DNA of 64,000 nucleotides from Secundilactobacillus collinoides DSM 20515 = JCM 1123 (GCF_001435975.1 NZ_AYYR01000039.1:1-64000), one strand, 5' to 3'; counted from the first letter of the stretch, positions 46,163 through 56,017 are shown. The notes: generated from the sequence alone by a model not told the origin. A program made the numbers and translations.

Positions 46163-47896
46163 TTAATCGAACTTAGCCACCCATTCGTCAAGCGCGTTGA
46201 CGAAGTTGGTGAGGTTCTGGTTTGCTTCAGCATCAGTCTTGCCACTGGTACCAGTGTAGAACTTGATTTTGGGTTCGGTTCCGGAAGGCCGGACAGCGAT
46301 CCACGTGCCATCCGTTAACCAGTACTTCAACACGTTTGACTCTGGCAGATCCAATTTATCAGTGGTGCCGTCTGTGTGGGTTGCTGTTTGGGTCTGATAA
46401 TCATCGGTGGTTTCAACTTTGACGCCGGCAAATTCGGTCGGTGTATTTTCACGCAAAGCGCTCATAATAGCCGCCATCTTGTCAGCACCATCCACGCCGT
46501 CGAATTCTTTAAAGGTGGTCTTTTCAGCGTAAAATCCGTATTCCTTGTACAATTGCTGAATACCATCATAAAGTGTCAGCCCTTGTTGCTTATAGTAAGC
46601 AGCAACTTCCGCCAGCAAAATAGTCGACTGAATGGCATCCTTGTCCCGAACAAACGGGTTGATCAGGTAACCGAAACTTTCTTCGAACCCGAACAGGAAG
46701 GTGTGGTCGTGATTTTCTTCAGCCAGTTTGATCTGTTCAGCAATGTACTTGAACCCAGTCAACACGTTCTTCATTGTGACACCGTAATGTTCGGCAATCT
46801 TAGTGGCAAGTTCCGTCGAAACAATGGACTTCACAACAAGCCCATCGGCTGGCAATGCGTTGGCGTCCTGCTTGGCCTTCAGGATATAGTTCAGCAAAAC
46901 AGAAGCAATTTGGTTGCCAGTCATCAACTGGTACTCACCGTTTGGCATCCGAACTGCGGCGCCCAAACGGTCGGCATCAGGGTCAGTGGCTACTAATAAA
47001 TCAGCACCCTGTTCCTTCCCTAATTTGATTGCCATGTTGAAGGCTTCGGGAAATTCTGGGTTCGGGTGTTCAACCGTTGGAAATTCAGGGTCAGCAATTG
47101 CTTGTTCCTTGACCATCGTAAAGTGGTCATAACCGGCGTTTTTCAGGGCACGGTAGCCAATGACACGCCCGGTCCCATGAAGCGGTGTGTAGATCAGCTT
47201 CATGTCCTTACCGACTTCATCAATCAGTTTGTTATTGATGGAGACTTCAGCGATACCTTTGAAGTAGTCTTCATCGACGTCTTCGCCAATGATGTGCATA
47301 GTGTCAGATTGACGGAGTTTTGGTTCGGCAACGGTTGCCACCGTGAACAAATTATCAATGCCACGCACATAATCAGTAATCTTGTCAGCTTCAACGGGCG
47401 GCATTTGACCGCCATCCGGGCCGTAGATTTTGAACCCGTTATACTGCTTCGGGTTATGACTAGCGGTGATCATGATTCCAGCGTAGGTGTGCAAATGACG
47501 CACTGCAAACGACAACTCTGGGGTTGGCCGGATGTCATCAAAAACGTAGCTTGGGATTTTGTGGGCCCCCAACACCATTGCGGCGTGGTGGGCAAATTCA
47601 CGTGACTGGTAACGGGAATCGAAGCTGATGGCGACGCCGCGTTGTTTGGTCTCTTCATCTAAAGTATCCATGAATCGGGCTAAACCTTCAGTTGCTGAAC
47701 CAACCGTGTACAGGTTCATGCGTCCGATACCGGGACCAATCAAGCCGCGCATTCCGGCCGTCCCAAAGGACATTGGTTTTGTAAAGGCTTCTTCAAGTGC
47801 TTCATTATCGTTGGCCATGTCAGCCAAGTCAGTGGCTAATTGTGGATCAAGATTTTTATAGTTCTTCCAGGTTTGATAATTATCTTTCCAGCTCAT
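46163..47896 (-). CDS. pgcA: Phospho-sugar mutase (alpha-phosphoglucomutase/phosphomannomutase)
   Basis: Cytosolic enzyme of 577 residues interconverting glucose-6-phosphate and alpha-glucose-1-phosphate. Phosphoserine loop ITASHNPKQYNGFK, metal loop ATDPDADRLG, sugar-binding GFEESFGYL, and phosphate-binding RPSGTEPKIKFY appear in family order; length matches the PgcA type. ATG at 47896 was chosen because the family N-terminus (MSWKDNYQTW) starts there, with AGGAGCG upstream. It completes galactose use by joining the Leloir products to glycolysis and UDP-glucose synthesis. Confidence 0.94.
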   Translation of the reverse strand: MSWKDNYQTWKNYKNLDPQLATDLADMANDNEALEEAFTKPMSFGTAGMRGLIGPGIGRMNLYTVGSATEGLARFMDTLDEETKQRGVAISFDSRYQSREFAHHAAMVLGAHKIPSYVFDDIRPTPELSFAVRHLHTYAGIMITASHNPKQYNGFKIYGPDGGQMPPVEADKITDYVRGIDNLFTVATVAEPKLRQSDTMHIIGEDVDEDYFKGIAEVSINNKLIDEVGKDMKLIYTPLHGTGRVIGYRALKNAGYDHFTMVKEQAIADPEFPTVEHPNPEFPEAFNMAIKLGKEQGADLLVATDPDADRLGAAVRMPNGEYQLMTGNQIASVLLNYILKAKQDANALPADGLVVKSIVSTELATKIAEHYGVTMKNVLTGFKYIAEQIKLAEENHDHTFLFGFEESFGYLINPFVRDKDAIQSTILLAEVAAYYKQQGLTLYDGIQQLYKEYGFYAEKTTFKEFDGVDGADKMAAIMSALRENTPTEFAGVKVETTDDYQTQTATHTDGTTDKLDLPESNVLKYWLTDGTWIAVRPSGTEPKIKFYTGTSGKTDAEANQNLTNFVNALDEWVAKFD

Positions 47897-47977
47897 TAAA
47901 AATCGCTCCTTATTATCGTTTCTTATTTGCGATAGACTAATTATACCGTTTTCATTGTAACGCAGAAAGTCGAAAAA

Positions 47978-47994
47978 TAGTAAAAATTTTACTA
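47978..47994. promoter_or_regulatory. Perfect 17-bp palindrome, probable GalR-type operator
   Basis: TAGTAAAAATTTTACTA, two eight-base arms around one central base, 80 bases upstream of pgcA. It closely resembles TGGTAAAAGTTTTAGTA at galK. The rest of 47897-48225 shows no other clear feature. Confidence 0.6.
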
Positions 47995-48225
47995 AATAAT
48001 CATTCAGTGCATAGCACCTGAGTTGAAAGCCCTTCCACATTCCATTCATCTGACGATCCTATGCGCCTGCTATGAACTATTTTTATCTTCTTGCGATGTC
48101 TGGTTTTCCCCTGTAATCTTACAAAAACTGCTTTTCCACAGAGTCGGTTGCCCATACTAACGCTTCTGGCTCAGTCATGGTACACTTGTCGATGAAATGC
48201 GTAAACTCGAAAGAAGGTCATTATA

Positions 48226-49617
48226 TTGTCAGTCCGCCCCTATAGTTTTAGCCAAGTTCAAATCACCCAGTCCCTTGAAAAACAGGAAAAACTGGGTAAG
48301 ACCATCCGTAAGACCGCGCCTTTCGAAACGCTGGGCAGCTTTAAGCCGATCTCCCGTGATCCCAATCGACTGATGGATCAAGTTCGGCAGATTTTGATTC
48401 CAGAACTGTTGCCGGAACGCACTCAACGGATGAGTGAGTCGCTCTTCACGTTCTTTCGAGGAACGGCAGAACTGATGGAATATGATTTAGCTCACCAAAC
48501 CAACTCGCCGATTCACGCCATCACTTGCGGTGACGCCCACGTCGGAAATTTCGGGCTGTTTGCATCGCCGGAACGGCACCTGTTGTTTGACTTGAACGAT
48601 TTTGACGAAGCCGGCATCAACCCATTCGAATGGGACGTGAAACGCCTCGCCGTCAGTGTCATTTTGGCGGCTGGCGAACATCCTGATTTTGACAGCTCGC
48701 TGTTGCCTGCTTTGCTGAAGGACCTTGGCCGCTCCTACCGCGAAAGTATGAACGCCATGTTTGAACGCACCACCTTGAACCGCTTCTATCCTTTAAATGA
48801 AGTTGAGACACTGCTGAACGCGATTCCCGATGAACTGCAACACAATAAGAAACTCAAAAAGTTCATGGAAAAGGCCGGCAAACGCGATTCTGAACAAGTT
48901 GTCCGCAAGTTCACTACAACCAAGGCAGACGGGACTTGCCTGTTCAATGAGAACGCGCCGCGAACCCGTCACGTTAAGGATAATGTCACAAAAAATATTG
49001 AAAAATACCTTTCTGACTACCGTGATACTCTGCAGCCGGATGTCAATATGATGCTGTCGCAGTTTACGGTTACCGATGTGGTGCGGCATAGTGTGGGCGT
49101 TGGCAGTTTTGGTTCCCGCTGCTACCTTGTCCTAATGACGAGTACCGATGGCAGCCACCTGGTGCTCCAAATCAAAGAAGCCCTGCCGACCCGTAAATTG
49201 GCCGATCGCCTCCCTGATGAAGCCAGTGTTGCTTTTGAAAAGAATGAAGGCAAACGAATCGTTTACTCACAGAAGATCCTACAATCTGCCTCCGACCCGT
49301 TTCTCGGTTATTTTGCCGGTACGTCACGCTCCTACTACGTCCGCCAATTCCGGGATATGAAGGCTTCCGTTGACCTTAGCCAACTTGACTGGGAACAGTT
49401 TGAGGCTTACGCCAAGACCTGCGCTTGGATTCTCGGCACCGCTCATGCTCAGAGTCCGACTGCCGGAATGATCCTCGGCTATGTCGGCCATTCTGAAAAG
49501 TTTGATACCGCCATTGCTGACTGGTCTCAAGCATACATTGAGCAGGTTAAGGGTGACTATCAGGCCTTTAAACTGTACCGGTTAGCAAAGGATGCAGAGC
49601 AGCTCAGCAACGCCTAA
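48226..49617 (+). CDS. DUF2252 family protein
   Basis: Cytosolic protein of 463 residues of the DUF2252 family, related to protein-kinase-like aminoglycoside phosphotransferases. Motifs: FFRGTAELMEYDL, CGDAHVGNFGLFASPE and LLFDLNDFDEAGINPFEWDVKRL, the expected nucleotide/metal-binding aspartates. Start TTG at 48226 with AAGAAGGTC upstream. Substrate unknown. The terminator after it overlaps the end of the convergent gene. Confidence 0.88.
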   Translation: MSVRPYSFSQVQITQSLEKQEKLGKTIRKTAPFETLGSFKPISRDPNRLMDQVRQILIPELLPERTQRMSESLFTFFRGTAELMEYDLAHQTNSPIHAITCGDAHVGNFGLFASPERHLLFDLNDFDEAGINPFEWDVKRLAVSVILAAGEHPDFDSSLLPALLKDLGRSYRESMNAMFERTTLNRFYPLNEVETLLNAIPDELQHNKKLKKFMEKAGKRDSEQVVRKFTTTKADGTCLFNENAPRTRHVKDNVTKNIEKYLSDYRDTLQPDVNMMLSQFTVTDVVRHSVGVGSFGSRCYLVLMTSTDGSHLVLQIKEALPTRKLADRLPDEASVAFEKNEGKRIVYSQKILQSASDPFLGYFAGTSRSYYVRQFRDMKASVDLSQLDWEQFEAYAKTCAWILGTAHAQSPTAGMILGYVGHSEKFDTAIADWSQAYIEQVKGDYQAFKLYRLAKDAEQLSNA

Positions 49618-49631
49618 TTTAATTAACAATC

Positions 49632-49679
49632 AAAACGTGCTCATGACTACCAAAAATGGTAATTGTTGGCACGTTTTTT
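49632..49679 (+). terminator. Terminator of the DUF2252 gene
   Basis: AAAACGTGC ... GCACGTTTTTT with an inner hairpin; its T run overlaps the stop codon of the convergent gene at 49678. Confidence 0.8.
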
Positions 49680-49953
49680 AATTGCGTTCGGGCAGCAGCA
49701 AATTCAACGCGTGCTCGATGGCCGCTCGCCGGCGCTGAAATTCTGTCAAAACGGCCTCGCGCGGGATATTTTCGCGCAAGACTTCCGCTAGAATATCATC
49801 GTCCGTCATATGCAAACGGTCTTTCGACACGAATTCGTAACCGAACCCATTTTTAAACCGGTAGGGGCGAACGATGACGCCGGGGCCAATGTTAAATTCA
49901 ATCGGAACTTCAATCATATGATGATCTTCAATCTGTTTCGTACGTAAATACAT
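49678..49953 (-). CDS. Hypothetical protein
   Basis: Protein of 91 residues without membrane segments; N-terminal beta-rich half (VPIEFNIGPGVIVRPYRF) and C-terminal helical half (ILAEVLRENIPREAVLTEFQ). AGGAGG lies before the ATG at 49953. No family recognised. Confidence 0.6.
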   Translation of the reverse strand: MYLRTKQIEDHHMIEVPIEFNIGPGVIVRPYRFKNGFGYEFVSKDRLHMTDDDILAEVLRENIPREAVLTEFQRRRAAIEHALNLLLPERN

Positions 49954-50157
49954 TCAGTGCCTCCTCTGTCTTCCGTTCCATTCAATGAGTGTCCCAGTTT
50001 TTCATTCAGCTGTCTAAGAAATACGATCAATCTCTGCCGCAATACAGTCCACTGACTTTATTTACACTTCATTAGTTGCTGAAATATCGGACAATACCCA
50101 TAACTACGCAAAAAAATGACTACCAGCTCAAAACTGACAGCATTTTTCGACAACAAA

Positions 50158-50190
50158 AGCCGGCAGCAGTCATTTCGACTGCTGCCGGCT
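50158..50190 (-). terminator. Terminator of the PEPCK-like gene
   Basis: Perfect stem AGCCGGCAGCAGT / ACTGCTGCCGGCT, followed on the minus strand by TTTTGTTG. Confidence 0.8.
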
Positions 50191-50209
50191 CAAGTCATAC
50201 GATTTTATT

Positions 50210-51910
50210 TTATGAATTCCAGAGCACATCAAGCAATTCTTGTGCAGATTCGTTCAAACTGTCCTTAGACTTATCAGTGCCAAGGTGGGCGTAAATTTCA
50301 CCCACGTAGATGCCTTGCTTAAACAAGTGGTTAAAGACTTTGTCGATAACTGGACGGGTCTTTTCCTCTTCTTGAACAGGGCCGAATGGGTTAGCGAAGA
50401 AGGTCGTGCTCATCCCAACTTCATCAGTGGTTCCAAGCGCAAACCGCTTCCCAGTGATAAAGGTCTTCTTAGCATCATCTTCGTTTTCAAATTGGTGGAT
50501 TCCAATTTCAGTATCGTAGTTGTTGGCGTAAACCCACATGTCAACTTGGTGGTGCTTAATGACCCGACGGTAAGAATCGGCTGGGATAATAACCCGGGCG
50601 TTCTTCCGGTCAGGATTCAAGTAAACCCCACGGTCCATGTTGTTGAAGGCCACGGCGGAACTCAAATCATCCAACCGGACGAAGGCGCCGATTTCTGTCC
50701 CCTGAGCATACATGTTGCCGTCACTATCAAAGGCAAAGCTGCCCATGTCATCGAAAATCGTTTCCAAACTGATAATCTTGTCATCAGCGATTTCTTGCAG
50801 GGCTTCCAATGATTCAGACTTCCCGGCACCAGAATCGCCGAAGAAGACAACGTTCTTGTTCTTGCCGTTTGCAAACTTGATTCGAACCATTGAACCGTGA
50901 ATTGGCAGGTGGTTCTCATAGATCATGTGCAGGTTATGCAGGGTCAAGCACATCTTCTTCATGTAACCGAAGTAGGTGGTCTTGTCGTTGTAAGGAACCT
51001 CACCGACCCAGATGTCATTTTCTTCATCGTGGTGGTAGTGGCAAACGTCGCCCTCAGTCTTGTCGATCCCAAATAACAGAATTTCATCTGGCTTGTGACC
51101 AGCAACTTCCTTAGCGTCAGCAACTTCAAACAAGTTGGCAAGTGAGATACCACTTACGAAGTAGTCACGGTGGAAGTAGATGTAGCAAAGGCTTTCACCG
51201 ATCTTAGCTGGGAAACAGTACCATTCTTTGCGATCGCCATGGAACTTGTCAATTGGGTTGTCAGGAACGGCAGTAAAGGTCCCCTCACGCTTGTTGCTTG
51301 GCGTGGTCATCATCATTGGTGGCCGTAAGCTCAATGTGTCCAGGAAACGAATTGGCTTCAATGCTTCGTAACCCTTTGGGATTGGCCAGTCGTGTGATTG
51401 AGTCAGGACAACAGCAGAAGTCCCAGCACTCACTTGACGGTATGTCTTGTTCTTAAAGCCCTGAAGTTTTTCTTCAAGTGTCCGGTATGAGCGGATCACT
51501 AGGCTATTAAATTGATCATCTAATTGCATGAACGTGTTGGCTGAAGCTTCACTGCCATGCAGGTTCAAAACGCCGATTCTCAGGAATGACCGGTAGTATG
51601 AATAAAGGTTTTCAATACTATCAAGGATTTCATATCGGTTGAACTTATCGTAGGCGTCTTCACGATCAAGTAATACTGCTTTCACAGTATCCAAGTATGT
51701 TTTCGGGTCGGTATCCTCAAATTCATTATCGGTACCTTCCTCGTGGTGACTGTGTTGTTCAAGATATAAACGAACGACTTCAAACAATTCCTTACTGTTA
51801 ATTAACGTAAAGATGTCTGACATGTGCTTGCTGCTATAATCGATAACAGCGACGTCTCGGGCTGGGTTCATGTATAACGCAGCCGTTTCAACATTCTGTG
51901 GTTCTGTCAT
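50210..51910 (-). CDS. PEPCK/HprK-fold P-loop protein, annotated type 'phosphoenolpyruvate carboxykinase'
   Basis: Cytosolic protein of 566 residues. The P-loop FFGDSGAGKSES (about residues 356-367) is closer to the HPr kinase form (GDSGxGKSE) than to the classical PEPCK form, and is followed by an acidic metal-binding stretch (LETIFDDMGSF). The first ~170 residues are not PEPCK-like. Homologues of this length in lactobacilli are, as I recall, named PEPCK; whether it decarboxylates oxaloacetate is uncertain. GAAGGAG precedes the ATG. Single gene with its own terminator. Confidence 0.65.
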   Translation of the reverse strand: MTEPQNVETAALYMNPARDVAVIDYSSKHMSDIFTLINSKELFEVVRLYLEQHSHHEEGTDNEFEDTDPKTYLDTVKAVLLDREDAYDKFNRYEILDSIENLYSYYRSFLRIGVLNLHGSEASANTFMQLDDQFNSLVIRSYRTLEEKLQGFKNKTYRQVSAGTSAVVLTQSHDWPIPKGYEALKPIRFLDTLSLRPPMMMTTPSNKREGTFTAVPDNPIDKFHGDRKEWYCFPAKIGESLCYIYFHRDYFVSGISLANLFEVADAKEVAGHKPDEILLFGIDKTEGDVCHYHHDEENDIWVGEVPYNDKTTYFGYMKKMCLTLHNLHMIYENHLPIHGSMVRIKFANGKNKNVVFFGDSGAGKSESLEALQEIADDKIISLETIFDDMGSFAFDSDGNMYAQGTEIGAFVRLDDLSSAVAFNNMDRGVYLNPDRKNARVIIPADSYRRVIKHHQVDMWVYANNYDTEIGIHQFENEDDAKKTFITGKRFALGTTDEVGMSTTFFANPFGPVQEEEKTRPVIDKVFNHLFKQGIYVGEIYAHLGTDKSKDSLNESAQELLDVLWNS

Positions 51911-52203
51911 ATAATCAAGTTCTCCTTCCAGGTCATTTTCTCGACTTAAGGCTATTGTAGCCTATTTAAACACGAACGAAAATACAAAAATTAAATATAA
52001 ATAAAAAAATTAGCATTTTTTCATATAAATCGCTTACATCTCATTTAGCAGTACAGAAAGGAAGCTGTACCAGTCTTTTCATATCTTATCATTTTAATAA
52101 TTTTCGTGAAAATAGGACTTTTCATTTTTAAAAAATTAGAAAAAATGACGTATTTTTTAATATTTATACATTTTTGCAATCAGTGATTTTTTGAAACGTT
52201 AAA

Positions 52204-52851
52204 TTAGTCCTTGATAGTTAAAATTTGATCCAAGGGCATCCGGTTTGACCGATATGCGTTCATGGGTGATTCTGCTTCGTAGCCGATTGCAATCCCGATG
52301 ACCAATTGTTCACTATCTGGAATGCCGAGTGCCTGCCGGGCCAGTTCCGGATACTTTACCAATGAATAGGAGGGAATTGTACCCAAACCTTTGTCAGTGG
52401 CAGAAAGAATTAACGCCTCAGCAAAGCTGCCAAGGTCATAAAGTGACCACTGCGGGCTGGATTTTGGAATCGTGAGGTAGGCCACCGCTGGCGCATTGTA
52501 CAAATGGCGCTGCGACTCTGGATAACTCACGCCGTGTTCCTCACCATAGACTGCCCGACGTGTCGAATTTTCCCGCATGTTCGCCTGTTGCGGTTTATCC
52601 CATAGTTCCCGATGTTGCACCGGAATATCCGGATGCGAGTCCACTCCCTGGGTTTCATAAGCTGCCTGTTGCTCGGCTAAATGGCGCATTGTTTTGCCCA
52701 TTGCAATATAGATTTTCCAAGGCTGCGAATTGACCCACGACGGGCTTTTTTGTGCCTGGGCTGCCAGGTCAGTCAAGAGTGCCTTTGAAACCGGCTTATC
52801 GCTGTATGCTCGGACTGAATGCCGCGCGTTAATACTAGCTTCAACTTCCAT
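52204..52851 (-). CDS. Nitroreductase family protein
   Basis: FMN-dependent oxidoreductase of 215 residues. N-terminal INARHSVRAYSDKPV binds the flavin phosphate; SPSWVNSQPWKIYI and GLGTIPSYSLVKYP are family segments, as is the ending GIAIGYEAESPMNAYRSNR. Probably reduces nitro- or quinone-type compounds with NAD(P)H. GGGATG stands before the ATG. It lies alone between the PEPCK-like gene and an exporter. Confidence 0.9.
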   Translation of the reverse strand: MEVEASINARHSVRAYSDKPVSKALLTDLAAQAQKSPSWVNSQPWKIYIAMGKTMRHLAEQQAAYETQGVDSHPDIPVQHRELWDKPQQANMRENSTRRAVYGEEHGVSYPESQRHLYNAPAVAYLTIPKSSPQWSLYDLGSFAEALILSATDKGLGTIPSYSLVKYPELARQALGIPDSEQLVIGIAIGYEAESPMNAYRSNRMPLDQILTIKD

Positions 52852-52970
52852 GTATCATCATCCCATCTATTCAAAATATCACTCACGCTGAAACAATGGT
52901 GACGGTTCCAGCAGTCAAGACCATCATACCGCAAAAGTACCTCATAATTTCGCAAAATTTTGCCACAGAA

Positions 52971-53000
52971 AAACGGCTGCGGGAAATGACCGCAACCGTC
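52971..53000 (-). terminator. Terminator of the second DHA2 exporter gene
   Basis: Minus strand ACGGTTGCGG ... CCGCAGCCGT followed by TTTTTC, ten bases after the stop. Confidence 0.75.
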
Positions 53001-53010
53001 TCTTTCGTTT

Positions 53011-54390
53011 TTATGAAGCTGCTTGTTGCTTATTTTTCAGTGCCAAGGCTAAGGCCAGCCCGATAATTTCCAGGGCAAAGAACACCCAGAACACAATGTG
53101 GAAGTTACCCAGCGTGGCCGTCTTCACGTGACCTAATGACAACAACAAGGTGGCCACTGCGACCCCGGTGGACCCGAGCAGTTGCCGCATCGTCGTAATG
53201 ACCGCCGTCCCATGAGATACCAGATGTGTCGGCAGAGCATCCGCGCCCAGCGTTACCGCCGGCATCATGACAAACGCATTCCCGCCTTCGATCAGCATCG
53301 CAATTGGCATCATGCCCCACAGACCGACTTGTCCGGGAATCAACACCAGAAGTCCCCAGCCGGCAAGAATCATGATCATCCCGATCAGCAGAACTTTTTT
53401 AAACCCCAGACGGTCAGCAAGTTTCCCCGTAATTGGGTTCAATATGCTCAGGAACACCGCCCCAGGGACCAACGCCATCCCAGAAATAAACGGGCTGACG
53501 CCAAGCACAATTTGGTAATACAGTGGAAAAACAATGGTGACCACAATCAGTGCGATGTAAGACAACCCCGTTAGCCAAACGGCAATGTTGAACTGACCCA
53601 CACCAAACACCCGCAGGTCCAACAGCGGTGTTTCAAGTCTGAACTGACGCGTCGCAAACAGGATAACAGCCAGCACACTAACAATCAGAATCCCCCAGGC
53701 TAACGGCCAGTTCACACCGGTTTGACCCGTTAAATTAATGACGTACAAAATACCGATAAACCCGACCAGACAAATAACTGACAGCCAGTCCAAACTGGAT
53801 TTATCACTGGGCATGACGTTCACGATGGTACGCGTTGCCAAAATAGCCACCAAGGTAATAATTACCAAGAACACCCAGAACAACCCCTGCCAAGTCGTAA
53901 ACTTCAACACGATTCCTGAAATGATGGGACCAACCGCTAACGCCGATCCCATGACCAGTCCGGCAACACCCATGGCACTGCCGCGATCTTCCTTTGGCGT
54001 GATTGTCAGCAGTACTGTTTGATAGGAAGGAAAAAGGATGCCTACCCCTACAGCTTCCATTGCCCGGCCCAGCAACACTAACGGAAAATTCGGTGCCAGA
54101 ATAATCAGCAGTGTGCCGACATCAAACATGACCAGCACGAACAAGAATAATGGCTTAAACCCAATATTATTCAACAACCAAGGGCTAATCGGCATCATGA
54201 CACACATGATCAGCATGAACCCGGTGGTCAGCCACTGCACTGTCGAAGCGGAAATACTGAAATAACGCATCAGCGTCGGGTAAGCTGTGGACAAAGCTGA
54301 TTGACTTATGGACATCGTAAAAGTACCCATCAGCAGTGTGGTAATAAACCACAACCGCCGTGAGTCCCGTAATTGAACTGCATCAGACAT
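53011..54390 (-). CDS. MFS drug exporter, DHA2 family (MdtD/LmrB-like)
   Basis: Membrane protein of 459 residues with about 14 helices. Helix 1 SQSALSTAYPTLMRYF, motif A-like loop NNIGFKPLF, helix 5 motif GSALAVGPIISGIVL, and GRAMEAVGVGILFPSYQTVLLTITPKEDRG are family features. Likely drug/proton antiporter; substrate unknown. Divergent from the metallopeptidase gene over a 318-base gap in which only AT-rich promoter-like sequence is seen. Confidence 0.88.
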   Translation of the reverse strand: MSDAVQLRDSRRLWFITTLLMGTFTMSISQSALSTAYPTLMRYFSISASTVQWLTTGFMLIMCVMMPISPWLLNNIGFKPLFLFVLVMFDVGTLLIILAPNFPLVLLGRAMEAVGVGILFPSYQTVLLTITPKEDRGSAMGVAGLVMGSALAVGPIISGIVLKFTTWQGLFWVFLVIITLVAILATRTIVNVMPSDKSSLDWLSVICLVGFIGILYVINLTGQTGVNWPLAWGILIVSVLAVILFATRQFRLETPLLDLRVFGVGQFNIAVWLTGLSYIALIVVTIVFPLYYQIVLGVSPFISGMALVPGAVFLSILNPITGKLADRLGFKKVLLIGMIMILAGWGLLVLIPGQVGLWGMMPIAMLIEGGNAFVMMPAVTLGADALPTHLVSHGTAVITTMRQLLGSTGVAVATLLLSLGHVKTATLGNFHIVFWVFFALEIIGLALALALKNKQQAAS

Positions 54391-54708
54391 ACAATGATCT
54401 TCCTCTCACATTAGTTTAGAACGATTCTTATCTAATCCACCTTTATCTTAGCGCTTTAAAACGCAAATGTAAACATACCCTCTTCTTGGATGCCAATCGT
54501 TCACGCCTATGTCCTGCTAGAGATGTGTTTTATTGGCGACTCGTTTGTGCTGATTATTTTCGCGCGTGCGAGACAATTTAGCGATACGTATGAAACCGGC
54601 ACCAACGCTAAGAATTTCATGAAATCAGAGGATTTTCCGTGACTATTATAGTTCTTCTTGATAAAATATTAGTCAGCATTAGTCAAAGTATTTAAAGGAG
54701 GAACCTGA

Positions 54709-55407
54709 ATGACATCACCCATCTTTGCCCTGTTTGACCCCACCTATTTCTTAGTGATCATCGGTTTGGTATTATCCATGGCAGCGTCCGGTTACGTCAA
54801 CAGCACGTTTCGCAAGTACGATCAGTACCGCTCTCGCAGTGGTGTGACCGGTACGGATGCCGCCAACTATATTTTGCAGCAATCCGGCATTACCGATGTC
54901 GGTGTCACCCAAATTTCTGGTAATTTAACGGATAACTACAACGGACAAACAAAGGTATTGAGTCTGTCACAATCGACCGCTAATTCAACCTCGGTTGCCG
55001 CCGTTGGTGTGGCCGCCCACGAATGCGGCCACGCTGTGCAAGACGCGACCAACTACGCACCAATGCGCCTGCGAACGGCCATCGTCCCACTGGCAAACAT
55101 CGGCTCCTCACTATCGTTACCCCTGATTATCATTGGGGTCGTGCTGAGTTTTAACCAAACGCTGGTCCATATCGGTATTCTCCTCTTCTCGCTTGCCCTG
55201 CTCTTCCAACTGGTTACATTACCGGTTGAATTCAACGCCTCCCACCGTGCATTAAAAATTCTCGGTGAGGGCTTAACTCAGGAGGAAGTACCCATGGTTC
55301 GCAAAGTGCTCACAGCAGCAGCCCTCACATATGTCGCTGCTGCCCTGTCCACTTTCCTCCAGCTTCTTCGGCTAGTGCTCCTCTTTGGTGGTAATCGCGA
55401 CAATTAG
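54709..55407 (+). CDS. Membrane-bound zinc metallopeptidase, YugP family
   Basis: Protein of 232 residues with an N-terminal membrane helix (FLVIIGLVLSMAASGYV), the zinc motif VAAHECGHAVQ in the middle, and two or three further helices. The conserved N-terminal RSRSGVTGTDAA and LTDNYNGQTKVLSLS segments match the neutral zinc metallopeptidase_2 family. AAAGGAGG precedes the ATG. Probable membrane protein quality control; substrate unknown. Confidence 0.9.
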   Translation: MTSPIFALFDPTYFLVIIGLVLSMAASGYVNSTFRKYDQYRSRSGVTGTDAANYILQQSGITDVGVTQISGNLTDNYNGQTKVLSLSQSTANSTSVAAVGVAAHECGHAVQDATNYAPMRLRTAIVPLANIGSSLSLPLIIIGVVLSFNQTLVHIGILLFSLALLFQLVTLPVEFNASHRALKILGEGLTQEEVPMVRKVLTAAALTYVAAALSTFLQLLRLVLLFGGNRDN

Positions 55408-55477
55408 TGTTTCCGTGTCGGAACCGTCAGAAAAGCGCTATAATGGATTGTGAAGAACATGTAAAGTAGGTGTAAAT

Positions 55478-55648
55478 ATGGACTTAATTTCTTATCTGAA
55501 CGACCAAATCGATTTCTTGACAGAACAATTTAACGACGCCAAAGACAAGAACGACGTCACCATGCGTTACATCGTCGAATCCCGTCTTGACGAAGCAAAC
55601 AAGATCATGAAGGCCATCAAAAATGGCGACATTACAAGCTTAACTTAG
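55478..55648 (+). CDS. Small acidic helical protein
   Basis: Protein of 56 residues (begins MDLISYLNDQIDFLTEQFND), nearly all helix with heptad-like spacing. It has a clear terminator 15 bases after its stop; the ribosome-binding site (AAAGTAGGTG) is moderate. Probably follows the metallopeptidase gene in one transcript. No family recognised. Confidence 0.6.
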   Translation: MDLISYLNDQIDFLTEQFNDAKDKNDVTMRYIVESRLDEANKIMKAIKNGDITSLT

Positions 55649-55662
55649 GCTGTTAGTCTAGA

Positions 55663-55697
55663 GGCCATCACCGCGAGTTGCGTTGGTGGCTTTTTTT
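55663..55697 (+). terminator. Terminator after the 56-residue protein gene
   Basis: GGCCATCACCGCG / GCGTTGGTGGC stem followed by T7. Confidence 0.85.
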
Positions 55698-55905
55698 AAT
55701 AGGTTGCGGTATTCTTTGGGTCGGTCGATTGATTGATTTAGAAATTTCTGCAGTCGCCTACTACTGCCATTGGCTCTCGTTGTCGACTGCTTACTAGACG
55801 CTGGAAGTGCAGCCTGATGTGACGAATACAGGCCACTGCAACTTGGTGTATTTTTATAAAGCTCTTGGCTAATATTATGACTGCGGTTTGCTGACGTAGT
55901 GAACT

Positions 55906-56017
55906 GGGTTGTTTATGGCGACGCGCTCCCTTTTTTTATTGCCGAAATGTGTTCCGCAAGGCAAGGAAGCAACTCCGGTCACAAAAGTCTGGAGCTCGTT
56001 TGGTTGAACTTTGACTT
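55906..56017 (+). repeat. Truncated, diverged direct copy of the long-hairpin element
   Basis: A 112-bp unit starting GGGTTGTTTATGGCGACGCG, repeated at 56018 as GGGTTGCTTATTGCGACGCG. It contains GTGTTCCGCAAGGCAAGG and a degenerate part of the inner arm, then breaks off. The stretch 55698-55905 before it shows nothing clear. Confidence 0.7.

Noticed and set aside
46376-46996. 206-residue plus-strand frame opposite pgcA
   Set aside because: Lies fully antisense to a well-supported phosphoglucomutase gene, no ribosome-binding site, composition of a shadow frame. The same holds for frames at 47066-47605, 26341-26787, 30531-30974 and 50240-50812.
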